From positions 1 through 8,902 of the forward strand of contig JAJRPK010000077.1 in the NCBI GenBank assembly GCA_024280785.1: DNA of 8,902 nucleotides, in the 5' to 3' direction. The stretch comes from Gammaproteobacteria bacterium (lineage in GTDB: Bacteria > Pseudomonadota > Gammaproteobacteria > Pseudomonadales > UBA7434). Of the stretch, positions 1 to 5,669 are shown piece by piece (within the stretch, counting starts at the first letter, position 1; the number at the start of each line of letters is the position of its first letter). The translations under genes were made by a program, and so were the position numbers. The notes beneath the pieces are model-generated. The model was not told where the DNA came from and made no database searches. It saw only the letters and a program-made list of their open reading frames with translations.

Positions 1-905
1 GCAAATTCCAGGTCCCTGGTTGCTGTACGACGCACGTAAATAACCGTATTGCGATAGCGCAGAATCTCTTCTACCGCATTGGGCACCAGACTCAGGTCTG
101 CCTGTAATTTATCGTACTGATCGGGATGTTTAATCAATTCGTGAATCAAAAATGAAATAGTGTTACGGGTGGTTTCCATTCCGCCAACAATCAAGTTAAG
201 AAAGAAACGCCCAAAATCAGTGTCAGTCAATGTGTGGCCTTCGAGCTCAGATTCAAGTACCTGCATGGTGATTGAGTCGCGTGGATTTATCCGGTGATCA
301 GCAGCCAAGGCCTCACCAAAGCTAATCAACTCCATGGCGGCAACAAAACCGTCGTTACGCTCCTGAGCATAATCGGGGTCAGAAGCCAAAGCCAAGGTAT
401 TCGTTAGTTCAACCACTCGCTTAAAATCTTTTTTCTGCACGCCTAACAGGCTATACATTACCTGCATCGGTAACTGTAGCGCGACCTCTTCGACGAATTC
501 ACATTCGCCCTTGTCTATCACCTTATCAATGATCTCGCGAGCCATTGCTCGCATCTCGGGCTCACGAGCCGCGAGCGCTTTAGGCCTGAAGGCAAAATCT
601 ACCAATGTACGATAGTTACGGTGTGCCGGTGGGTCCTGAAACGTCATACTTTGCTGTTGCTGCTCAAGAAATTCTGCCGGGATATCTTCGAGTAGTGGGC
701 CGAAATTATTGCTGAAATCTGCCTGTGTCTTTAATACCTTGTCGATATCGCTCTTGTGTAGTACTAGCCAATGACCGCCGTTAGCGTACTCATCTTCTTG
801 CCAAGTAAGGCGATGATTTTTTCGCAACCGGGCAATTTCTTCACGCGGTGTACCCTGTTCAAAATTGGCAAGATTGAGCAGTGTTGCGTGTGGGCATAAC
901 GACAT
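1..905 (-). CDS. Cytochrome P450, N-terminal 301 residues (runs off left edge)
   Basis: Open frame from ATG at 905 to the window edge. A strong Shine-Dalgarno, AGGAGG, lies at 911-916, five bases from the start, which fixes it. Visible P450 landmarks: the C-helix segment around DPPAHRNYR (residues 91-99, with H95 and R99 of the usual HxxxR), the I-helix oxygen-activation motif GGMETTR (241-247), and the K-helix ExxR as EILR (280-283). The heme-cysteine loop would lie beyond the edge. There is no signal peptide or membrane anchor, so it should be a soluble class I bacterial P450 taking electrons from a ferredoxin or similar partner that is not in this window. Overall style recalls bacterial sterol/steroid or terpenoid hydroxylases such as the CYP125/CYP142/CYP124 group, but the subfamily cannot be settled by eye. 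It lies 79 bases downstream of the small gene ending at 985 and is probably co-transcribed with it. Confidence 0.95.
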   Translation of the reverse strand, partial: MSLCPHATLLNLANFEQGTPREEIARLRKNHRLTWQEDEYANGGHWLVLHKSDIDKVLKTQADFSNNFGPLLEDIPAEFLEQQQQSMTFQDPPAHRNYRTLVDFAFRPKALAAREPEMRAMAREIIDKVIDKGECEFVEEVALQLPMQVMYSLLGVQKKDFKRVVELTNTLALASDPDYAQERNDGFVAAMELISFGEALAADHRINPRDSITMQVLESELEGHTLTDTDFGRFFLNLIVGGMETTRNTISFLIHELIKHPDQYDKLQADLSLVPNAVEEILRYRNTVIYVRRTATRDLEF

Positions 906-984
906 AGAAACCTCCTAATTAAAAAATATAAATGTATCACTGAAAAAAAGTAAATGCGCATTTAACAAACTTAGCTTTGAACAA

Positions 985-1287
985 TTAAGCTATGCTGCAA
1001 GGGACAGAAGACATGACAGATTTGGCTATCCACCAGGCAATCGGGAAAGTCAGCATCAAAGTAATGATCGACCCACCCCCAGTGATATAGCTCATTGTGT
1101 CAGCCACTTGCCACTGTAGCCACAAAGTATTAGTTTGGTCTGGACGCACCACTGGAGGGGATACCCACTGTCCAAGCAGTGACAAACCACGATCTGCAGC
1201 CGCCGGAAAATAGTCGCTTTCTAATCGCTGTAACACTGCTGCTAACTCGCCTGCAGGTAATTGTATTTCATCCAAAATGGTTATCAC
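985..1287 (-). CDS. Small conserved-looking protein upstream of the P450, possibly frameshifted at its C-terminus
   Basis: A 100-residue frame starting at GTG 1287, with TAGGAGA at 1294-1300 giving good spacing. No ATG in this frame fits as well. The first 65 or so residues look like a real soluble domain: charged and aliphatic alternation, PAAADRGL, QWVSPPVV, then NTLWLQWQV. This resembles short ferredoxin-like alpha/beta proteins found beside oxidative catabolism genes, but I do not recognise the family firmly. After about residue 66 (near base 1090) the character changes to a hydrophobic stretch, SYITGGGSIITLMLTFPIAW, that does not fit the first part. The adjacent frame there reads WVDHYFDADFPD and continues to a TAA at 971, so a one-base indel is possible. 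It is probably the first gene of the P450 transcription unit. Confidence 0.6.
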   Translation of the reverse strand: MITILDEIQLPAGELAAVLQRLESDYFPAAADRGLSLLGQWVSPPVVRPDQTNTLWLQWQVADTMSYITGGGSIITLMLTFPIAWWIAKSVMSSVPCSIA

Positions 1288-1329
1288 TAAAATTCTCCTA
1301 CGCTTGGCCGAATGAATGTCTTATGGATT

Positions 1330-1366
1330 ACCCTATGAATTAACCCTATGAATTACCCTATGAATT
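1330..1366. repeat. 12-base tandem array, three copies
   Basis: Three exact copies of ACCCTATGAATT at 1330-1341, 1343-1354 and 1355-1366, with one extra A between the first two. The array lies 43 bases upstream of the GTG at 1287, so it is probably in the leader or promoter region of the leftward P450 unit. Read leftward the unit is AATTCATAGGGT. The core TATGAA also occurs in the 12-base array at 2654-2741. Confidence 0.9.
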
Positions 1367-1488
1367 GTCATGAGCTGATTTTGCTTACATTCGAGCAAAT
1401 AGAACAGCCCCATATCGCTCAATCTACAACACTCATAGGCTCAAAAAGACATTTATGCAACGATACAACCTGAAAATCTGCAACCAAC

Positions 1489-1539
1489 TAGTGCCTATGA
1501 TTGATTAGTACTTATGATCGAATAGCACCTGTGATCGAA
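1489..1539. repeat. 17-base imperfect tandem array, three copies
   Basis: Three contiguous 17-base units at 1489-1505, 1506-1522 and 1523-1539 with consensus TAGYRCYTRTGATYGAW. Neighbouring copies differ at about three or four positions. The units show no internal palindrome, and the function is unknown. Confidence 0.85.
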
Positions 1540-1572
1540 CGACTGGTTAAAGAGTGTAATAGCGTCGGTATT

Positions 1573-1608
1573 GAAATGGCTATCGAAATAGCTGCCAAAA
1601 TGGCTGGC
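1573..1608. repeat. 12-base imperfect tandem array, three copies
   Basis: Three contiguous units at 1573-1584, 1585-1596 and 1597-1608 with consensus RAAATRGCTRBC. It lies in a frame open from 1501 to 1656, but that frame shows no recognisable protein, so I treat it as a non-coding slippage repeat. Confidence 0.75.
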
Positions 1609-1746
1609 CAACCACCCAACGGCAGCATCAGTTTTGCAAGTTGCATCCCTTGGTAGCTTAATTTGCCTTCTCCACCCAAAATATCATCAAATCAATAGTA
1701 GACATAAATACATAAAAACGTCTATTCTCCATACGCATATTAAAGC

Positions 1747-1776
1747 ACGACAATACAGCTGTGAACGTCTTATAAA
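1747..1776 (+). promoter_or_regulatory. Candidate sigma70-type promoter for the LLM-TetR-CPI-SDR operon
   Basis: A possible -35 ACGACA at 1747-1752 and -10 TATAAA at 1771-1776 are separated by 18 bases. This would start transcription about 15 bases before the ATG at 1798. The -35 matches only four of six consensus bases. No strong Shine-Dalgarno precedes 1798 (only GGA), so the 5' leader would be very short. Confidence 0.35.
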
Positions 1777-1797
1777 AACTAACCATTGGACTGAACC

Positions 1798-2658
1798 ATG
1801 AAATTTTGGCAATGCCTTACGATGATAGATATGGGCGAGCTTCCCACGTTGGCTCAACATGCCGAAGATCTCGGCTTTGAAGGAATTACTTTGGGTGAAC
1901 ACTTAATAACCTTCGCTGAACAATATGAGCATTATGATTACAGTAAAAACAGTCTCATTCGCTGGTATCCAGAAACTCACTGGCCTGACCCATGGGTAGA
2001 AATTGGCGCGCTTTCGCAGATAACGACAACCCTTAAATTTTTAAATACTTTATACGTTCTCCCATTACGGGACCCATTCAATGTTGCCAAGTCAGTTTCT
2101 ACGGCCGCTAACCTTTGCAATGGGCGATTAATTCTTGGTGCTGGTGTCGGCTGGCAAGAAACTGAATTTTCGTTAGTGGGCCAAGAGTTTAAGACCCGTG
2201 GGCGCCGCGCCGACGAAATGATTGAGGTAATGAAGCAATTGTGGACGGGTGAACAAGTTGAATTTCATGGGGAATTTTATAATTATCCAAAGCTGCAAAT
2301 GTCGCCTGGGCTTAATGCCGATTTACCCATTTGTATCGGTGGCTTTAGCGAAGCGGCATTACAGCGCGCCGCTAGGCACGATGGCTGGGTCGGCGCGCAG
2401 CATGATATGGCCGATGTCGAGGCGATGATTTCTGCTTTAAAACACTGCCGCGAAGCCCTCGGAAAAACTCTGGAAGGTTTTAATATTGCCATTGGTTTAT
2501 ATGAAAACAATCAAGAAAACTTTAGTCGCTGCGAAGAGATCGGAGTCACCATGTTATACCGTGAAGCCTTCTGCGACGAAAACGGCATGGCGAGCACCAT
2601 GAGCCTCGATGAAAAATTAAAAGATATGGAAATTTTCGCCAACAGGTATCTCGTATGA
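1798..2658 (+). CDS. Luciferase-like (LLM class) flavin/F420-type oxidoreductase
   Basis: A 286-residue soluble TIM-barrel type protein of the bacterial luciferase-like superfamily, resembling the group annotated as TIGR03619 F420-dependent oxidoreductases. Recognisable blocks: GFEGITLGEH near the N-terminus (26-35), NGRLILGAGVGW (108-119) followed by RGRRADEMIEVMKQLWTG (134-151), and PICIGGFSEAALQRAARH (177-194). These are typical of the flavin/F420 binding barrel. Whether it uses FMN or F420 cannot be told; FMN is the safer guess in a gammaproteobacterium. It is the first gene of the rightward operon. Its stop codon lies inside the first unit of a 12-base repeat array and overlaps the start of a 23-codon ORF by the ATGA arrangement. 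The substrate is unknown; the neighbours suggest a sterol or terpenoid-like carbonyl or ring compound. Confidence 0.9.
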   Translation: MKFWQCLTMIDMGELPTLAQHAEDLGFEGITLGEHLITFAEQYEHYDYSKNSLIRWYPETHWPDPWVEIGALSQITTTLKFLNTLYVLPLRDPFNVAKSVSTAANLCNGRLILGAGVGWQETEFSLVGQEFKTRGRRADEMIEVMKQLWTGEQVEFHGEFYNYPKLQMSPGLNADLPICIGGFSEAALQRAARHDGWVGAQHDMADVEAMISALKHCREALGKTLEGFNIAIGLYENNQENFSRCEEIGVTMLYREAFCDENGMASTMSLDEKLKDMEIFANRYLV

Positions 2659-2741
2659 CTAATATGAGCAGTCATATGAACGGTGGTATGAACAGTCATA
2701 TAAACGGTCTTATGATGTATGAATAGTCGTATGAACAGCCG
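2654..2741 (+). repeat. 12-base tandem array (eight units) forming the LLM-TetR junction
   Basis: Eight head-to-tail units begin with TATGA or TATAA, with consensus TATGAACAGTCN. Unit lengths are 9, 12, 12, 12, 12, 7, 12 and 12 bases, which sum exactly to 88. The array contains the last codon and stop of the LLM gene, the whole intergenic gap, and the first codons of the TetR gene. The duplicated MNSR at the TetR N-terminus comes from its last two units. Each full unit carries an ATG, and adding or losing a 12-base unit keeps frame. Confidence 0.92.
2655..2726 (+). CDS. Possible 23-residue bridging small ORF encoded by the repeat array
   Basis: ATG at 2655 overlaps the LLM stop in an ATGA arrangement. 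The frame runs 23 codons to TAG at 2724-2726, overlapping the TetR start at 2719 by eight bases. The peptide is built of four-residue repeats such as MSSH, MNGG and MNSH, so it is low-complexity and unlikely to fold. Its likely value, if any, is translational coupling: ribosomes ending on the LLM gene could re-initiate here and be delivered to the TetR start, which lacks a visible Shine-Dalgarno. It may also be a chance product of the array. No homologue is known to me. Confidence 0.3.
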   Translation: MTNMSSHMNGGMNSHINGLMMYE

Positions 2742-3306
2742 CGATAGAATTCTAAATACCGCCGCTGAAAGTTTTCTTAGCAATGGCTATAACAACAGCC
2801 GAATGACAAATATAGCAAAGCAAGCCAGTGTATCAAGAGCGACCTTATACAAACAATTTGCCACAAAAGAAGCTGTCCTTATCGCGTTAAACGACAAAGT
2901 TATTCATGATGCCAGAACAACGGGGCTTAGCTTACTGAAGGCAAAAGGAAAAACCGTAGACCGAATATCAAACTGGCTTAAGGACAGTTTGCTTAGCCAA
3001 TGGCGACATCACGCAGTGCGAGTTGTTACTCTCGAAGAAACACAGGGAGTGCTATTAAATAACACTCGCGAAACTATTTATATCGTTGACGATGTTAAAA
3101 AGGCTTTGGAAAAAGCCCTAAGACAAGGAATAAAATTGAAAGAGATACGTCGCGATGTCAACCCCTCGCAAGTTGCTTACACCCTTCAAGCAATACTGCT
3201 GGGTCTACACCGCAACAATGTCTCTGAACGACCAATGTTTGAGATAAAAACTGAAAAACAAATCGAAACGGCCATTCATTTAATCTTACGCGGGTTACTA
3301 CTATGA
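2719..3306 (+). CDS. TetR/AcrR-family transcriptional regulator inside the CPI operon
   Basis: A 195-residue protein with an N-terminal TetR helix-turn-helix at about residues 8-54: RDRILNTAAESFLSNGY, then MTNIAKQASVSRATLYKQFATKEAVL. The rest is a helical ligand-binding/dimerisation region ending in the usual hydrophobic helix (IHLILRGLLL). The start could be 2719 or 2731: both ATGs are in repeat units and encode MNSR twice, and neither has a clear Shine-Dalgarno. A TGA lies in frame just before 2719. The stop at 3304-3306 overlaps the next start at 3303 (ATGA), so regulator and membrane enzyme are translationally coupled. It probably senses a substrate or intermediate of the operon and controls the promoter upstream of 1798; the operator is not identified. 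Confidence 0.93.
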   Translation: MNSRMNSRDRILNTAAESFLSNGYNNSRMTNIAKQASVSRATLYKQFATKEAVLIALNDKVIHDARTTGLSLLKAKGKTVDRISNWLKDSLLSQWRHHAVRVVTLEETQGVLLNNTRETIYIVDDVKKALEKALRQGIKLKEIRRDVNPSQVAYTLQAILLGLHRNNVSERPMFEIKTEKQIETAIHLILRGLLL

Positions 3307-4130
3307 CGTCTGGATACTGGTTTTCTTTAAACCAAGATAAAGCGTGGACAGAAAAATTCTTTCTTGGTTTTATCCCGGTGTTTTTTCTCTATAACGCCAT
3401 TATGCAAAAAATGGGTTGGGTCGATACCAATACTTTTTGGCATATCGTACAGAACCTGGCGATGTGGCTTCCCTACTGTGTGTTTTTGCCATTCTATTTA
3501 CGCCGCCACTCCGGTATTCCCTGGCACCAAAGTTATTGGTTCAAAGCAAACCTGTTTATGTTTTGGTGGACCTTTATAGTCACTTATGTCCACACAGAAT
3601 ATTTTTTTGATGTTTTAGGGATGCGCTACAACTTCCCTCAGGTGCACAGTTATTTTGATTCAGCACTTATAGGCCCTTCCGAAACCTCAGCGCTGGCAGA
3701 GCATAAAAAAGTTCCACTTGGCATGTATTTTAATACCGTTGCCTTTTTTATTGTCTACCACAATGCAGCCGTTATATTTATTCGTCGCATTTACTCTACA
3801 ACGGAAGACTGGGCACGCTCTAAACGGCTTCTCGTTTGGATAGCAACCATCGCCATCACAGCGGTATTCTGGGCTTGGGCAGAAACCCGCCTCTATATAA
3901 ATGATGATGTAGCCGGCACGGTATGGTATGAAAACCTCGACCAAATGCTGCTGTACGGTTCATTGTTTTATTCTTTGTATTTTATTGTTTCCTTTCCCGC
4001 CTATTTTAGATTAGACGAAGAAGATGAGCGCTGGAGTTGGGGACGAATATTAATGGAAGCCAGCGCCATAGGAATGATAAGTATGCTTTTAATTGACTTC
4101 GCGGCTCAAATAATGGAACCACTCGCATGA
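3303..4130 (+). CDS. Membrane protein resembling cycloeucalenol cycloisomerase (CPI1-like)
   Basis: A 275-residue multi-pass membrane protein with roughly seven hydrophobic segments (about 17-36, 47-66, 81-101, 142-161, 176-194, 214-234, 249-268). Its pattern matches my memory of plant cycloeucalenol cycloisomerase, which opens the 9beta,19-cyclopropane ring of cyclopropyl sterols and is of similar length: WFSLNQDKAWTEKFFL at the N-terminus (6-21), YWFKANLF (78-85), YFFDVLGMRYNFP (100-112), a YHN motif in a later helix (152-154), and FYSLYFIVSFPAYFRLDEE near the C-terminus (222-240). Acidic residues near membrane segments (E99, D103, E194) are candidates for proton transfer. The gene overlaps both neighbours by ATGA: the TetR gene upstream and a sterol-type SDR downstream. 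The pairing with a 3beta-dehydrogenase mirrors plant sterol processing. The family call is fairly confident; the actual substrate in a bacterium is inference. Confidence 0.8.
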   Translation: MTSGYWFSLNQDKAWTEKFFLGFIPVFFLYNAIMQKMGWVDTNTFWHIVQNLAMWLPYCVFLPFYLRRHSGIPWHQSYWFKANLFMFWWTFIVTYVHTEYFFDVLGMRYNFPQVHSYFDSALIGPSETSALAEHKKVPLGMYFNTVAFFIVYHNAAVIFIRRIYSTTEDWARSKRLLVWIATIAITAVFWAWAETRLYINDDVAGTVWYENLDQMLLYGSLFYSLYFIVSFPAYFRLDEEDERWSWGRILMEASAIGMISMLLIDFAAQIMEPLA

Positions 4131-5134
4131 AAGTACTTGTCACTGGCGCTAACGGGCTTATCGGGGTCTACGCTGTCGTAGAAATGCTAAATCAGGGAAA
4201 GCAAGTTAAAGCGATGGTCAGAAATCGCGACAAGCTGAAAGCCTGTTTACAATCGTTAGGTAAATCGTTGGCCGATTTGGAGGTCGTTATTGGTGATATT
4301 ACTGACCCTGATTCAATTACTGCTGCGACAACTGGATGCGATGCACTGCTTCATTGTGCCGGAGTATTTTCCAATCGACAAAGCGATGCCTCAATGTTGT
4401 GGGAAGCCAATGTTACGGGTACAGAAAATGTTATACGGGCGGGAATCGAGGCCAATCTCGACCCTATTATTCATGTCTCAAGCTATCTCGCTTTGTTCCC
4501 TGCGCCCAGAGACAAGCACAGAGCTGACGACCCTGTGACCGACCCGATGTCAATGTACTCCAATACCAAAGCTGTCGCTGAACGCATAGCACGTAAATTT
4601 CAAGCCAGTGGCGCTCCCGTAGTTACCGTTTACCCCGGCTCAGTACAAGGCCCGAACGACCCAACCTATGGCATTGGATCGCTATTGTTAGAACAGGCCA
4701 TTCGCCACAAAAAGCTGCTGGTCACTGACGGTGGCCGCGGATATACCGACGTCAGAGACCTTGCCCAGTTACTCGATAGAGCACTGCAAGCTAATCGCGG
4801 CCCTCGACGTTATATGGCGGGCGGCTACTACCTTAGCTATGACGAGTTACTGAAAATATTGCGGGACATTACCGGAAGAGACATCAAGGCACAAAAAATC
4901 CCTGGCTGGCTGTTGCGCTTTATGGGACAAACCCTTGACCTGATCAGCCGAATCACGGGGTCTAGCTTTCAGCTCACCAAAGAGGCGGCGCAGGTGCTAA
5001 CTCGCAGTAAGCCCAGCGATGACCAACCGGCGATTGATGAGCTTAAACTTACTCGTATAGGAGCAGAAAAGTCATTTAAAGATCTTCTCGACTGGATGGT
5101 GGCAACTAACAAAATTCCCGACCACAAAAAATAA
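4127..5134 (+). CDS. Extended SDR, NAD(P)-dependent 3beta-hydroxysteroid/sterol dehydrogenase-like
   Basis: A 335-residue extended short-chain dehydrogenase. The N-terminal Rossmann motif is TGANGLIG (6-13), followed by a basic stretch MVRNRDKLK (30-38), an acidic GDITD (56-60), and HCAGVF (76-81). The catalytic region has HVSSY (116-120) and YSNTK (Y144, K148). YPGSVQGPND (169-178) is the typical post-catalytic proline loop. The family includes 3beta-HSD/isomerases and sterol-4alpha-carboxylate 3-dehydrogenases, alongside flavonoid reductases and epimerases, so the specificity is inferred. Adjacency to the CPI1-like gene (ATGA overlap) favours a sterol role. It is the last gene of the rightward operon and converges on the thioesterase gene 61 bases away. 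A 54-codon remnant of the same gene lies at 8162-8326. Confidence 0.88.
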   Translation: MKVLVTGANGLIGVYAVVEMLNQGKQVKAMVRNRDKLKACLQSLGKSLADLEVVIGDITDPDSITAATTGCDALLHCAGVFSNRQSDASMLWEANVTGTENVIRAGIEANLDPIIHVSSYLALFPAPRDKHRADDPVTDPMSMYSNTKAVAERIARKFQASGAPVVTVYPGSVQGPNDPTYGIGSLLLEQAIRHKKLLVTDGGRGYTDVRDLAQLLDRALQANRGPRRYMAGGYYLSYDELLKILRDITGRDIKAQKIPGWLLRFMGQTLDLISRITGSSFQLTKEAAQVLTRSKPSDDQPAIDELKLTRIGAEKSFKDLLDWMVATNKIPDHKK

Positions 5135-5164
5135 GCCGCACTAAATTGTGCAAGCGATGCCGGC

Positions 5165-5184
5165 AAGCTAAATTCGAATAGCTT
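5165..5184. terminator. Possible bidirectional terminator hairpin between convergent operons
   Basis: AAGCTA at 5165-5170 and TAGCTT at 5179-5184 form a six-base stem around an eight-base loop. A second small stem, GCAC and GTGC, is at 5138-5151. Both lie in the 61-base gap between the convergent genes ending at 5134 and 5196. The stem is short and AT-rich and there is no long T run, so termination is only plausible. In the duplicate (8357-8376) one G-C pair is changed to A-T on both sides, while another pair is lost. Confidence 0.35.
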
Positions 5185-5195
5185 ATAAAAACTCG

Positions 5196-5669
5196 CTACG
5201 AGGCCAGCACTTTCGCTGTCTTTTTAGGAGGTTTAAGCTTTTTATATTTCTGCAACGCTAACGACAAGCGCGAATATACCGTTTTGGGAAACGGAGAGGC
5301 CTTTCTACTATTTAAATCAACATGTATATCAAGCTGTTCTGACACCGCCACGCGATAGCCTTTATTTATGCAATAAAGCTCATGGCAAGAGCGCATTCGT
5401 TTTTCATCGATGGAAACCAGCCACGAAATTACTTCGATTTCATCATTGACGCACAGCTCTTTCTCATAACTAATATGGCTCTCAATAACAACTGTACTGC
5501 TGTTACTTGAGTTTTTGTAACTCTCATCTAAACCTAAGTGTTCAATGAATCGAATGTGTGCATCATACGCAACTAAACCATAATACTTAGCGTTCATATG
5601 ATCGTTAAAATCAATCCACTCGCTGGGTATTGACATAGTAAATTGTCTAAAGGGATATATCTCATTCAT
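5196..5669 (-). CDS. Hotdog-fold thioesterase-like protein (4HBT type)
   Basis: A 157-residue soluble protein with the signature of 4-hydroxybenzoyl-CoA-thioesterase-like hotdog proteins near the N-terminus: EWIDFNDHMNAKYYGLVAYD (17-36), with the D20/N22/H24 region and N26 as candidate active-site residues on the long helix. The middle region forms the expected strands (STVVIESHISY, DEIEVISWLV). The C-terminus is lysine-rich (KYKKLKPPKKTAKV). The start ATG at 5669 shares one base with the TAA stop of the upstream monooxygenase (TAATG), so the two are translationally coupled. Likely role: hydrolysis of an acyl-CoA intermediate or inhibitory CoA ester in the same pathway; the substrate is unknown. 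It is the last gene of the leftward operon. A deleted copy is at 8434-8562. Confidence 0.82.
   Translation of the reverse strand: MNEIYPFRQFTMSIPSEWIDFNDHMNAKYYGLVAYDAHIRFIEHLGLDESYKNSSNSSTVVIESHISYEKELCVNDEIEVISWLVSIDEKRMRSCHELYCINKGYRVAVSEQLDIHVDLNSRKASPFPKTVYSRLSLALQKYKKLKPPKKTAKVLAS

Larger units (their letters stand above)
1288..1797. other. Divergent intergenic region with three tandem arrays
   Basis: About 510 bases separate the divergent starts at 1287 (minus) and 1798 (plus). I find no convincing gene here. It holds three unrelated short tandem arrays (1330-1366, 1489-1539, 1573-1608) and a candidate rightward promoter (1747-1776). A partial inverted repeat, TAGAC and GTCTA, lies around 1688-1720 and could be an operator, but it is weak. 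No clear leftward promoter was found for the P450 unit. Confidence 0.6.

Noticed and set aside
1..905. P450 as a CYP51 sterol 14-demethylase
   Set aside because: Although this would fit a sterol pathway, the visible I-helix GGMETTR and overall style look like soluble bacterial steroid/terpenoid hydroxylases, not CYP51.
764..961. Minus-strand 65-codon frame over the P450 start
   Set aside because: It is out of frame with the P450, which has its own strong Shine-Dalgarno and clear motifs in the same stretch.
1330..1539. Possible CRISPR array
   Set aside because: Units are 12 and 17 bases, directly adjacent without spacers, and no cas gene is present.
1501..1656. Plus-strand open frame of 51 codons across two of the tandem arrays
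   Set aside because: No good start with a Shine-Dalgarno, no recognisable motif, and much of it is tandem repeat. Its openness is explained by the 12-base unit.
2511..2783. Minus-strand 90-codon frame with histidine/threonine-rich repeats
   Set aside because: It lies antisense to the LLM and TetR genes. The repeated residues simply reflect the 12-base array read backwards.
1769..5193. Shared 12-mer CTTATAAAAACT near 1769 and 5182 as a common regulatory element
   Set aside because: A chance match of this length is expected in a window of this size, and the two contexts (promoter and convergent gap) differ.
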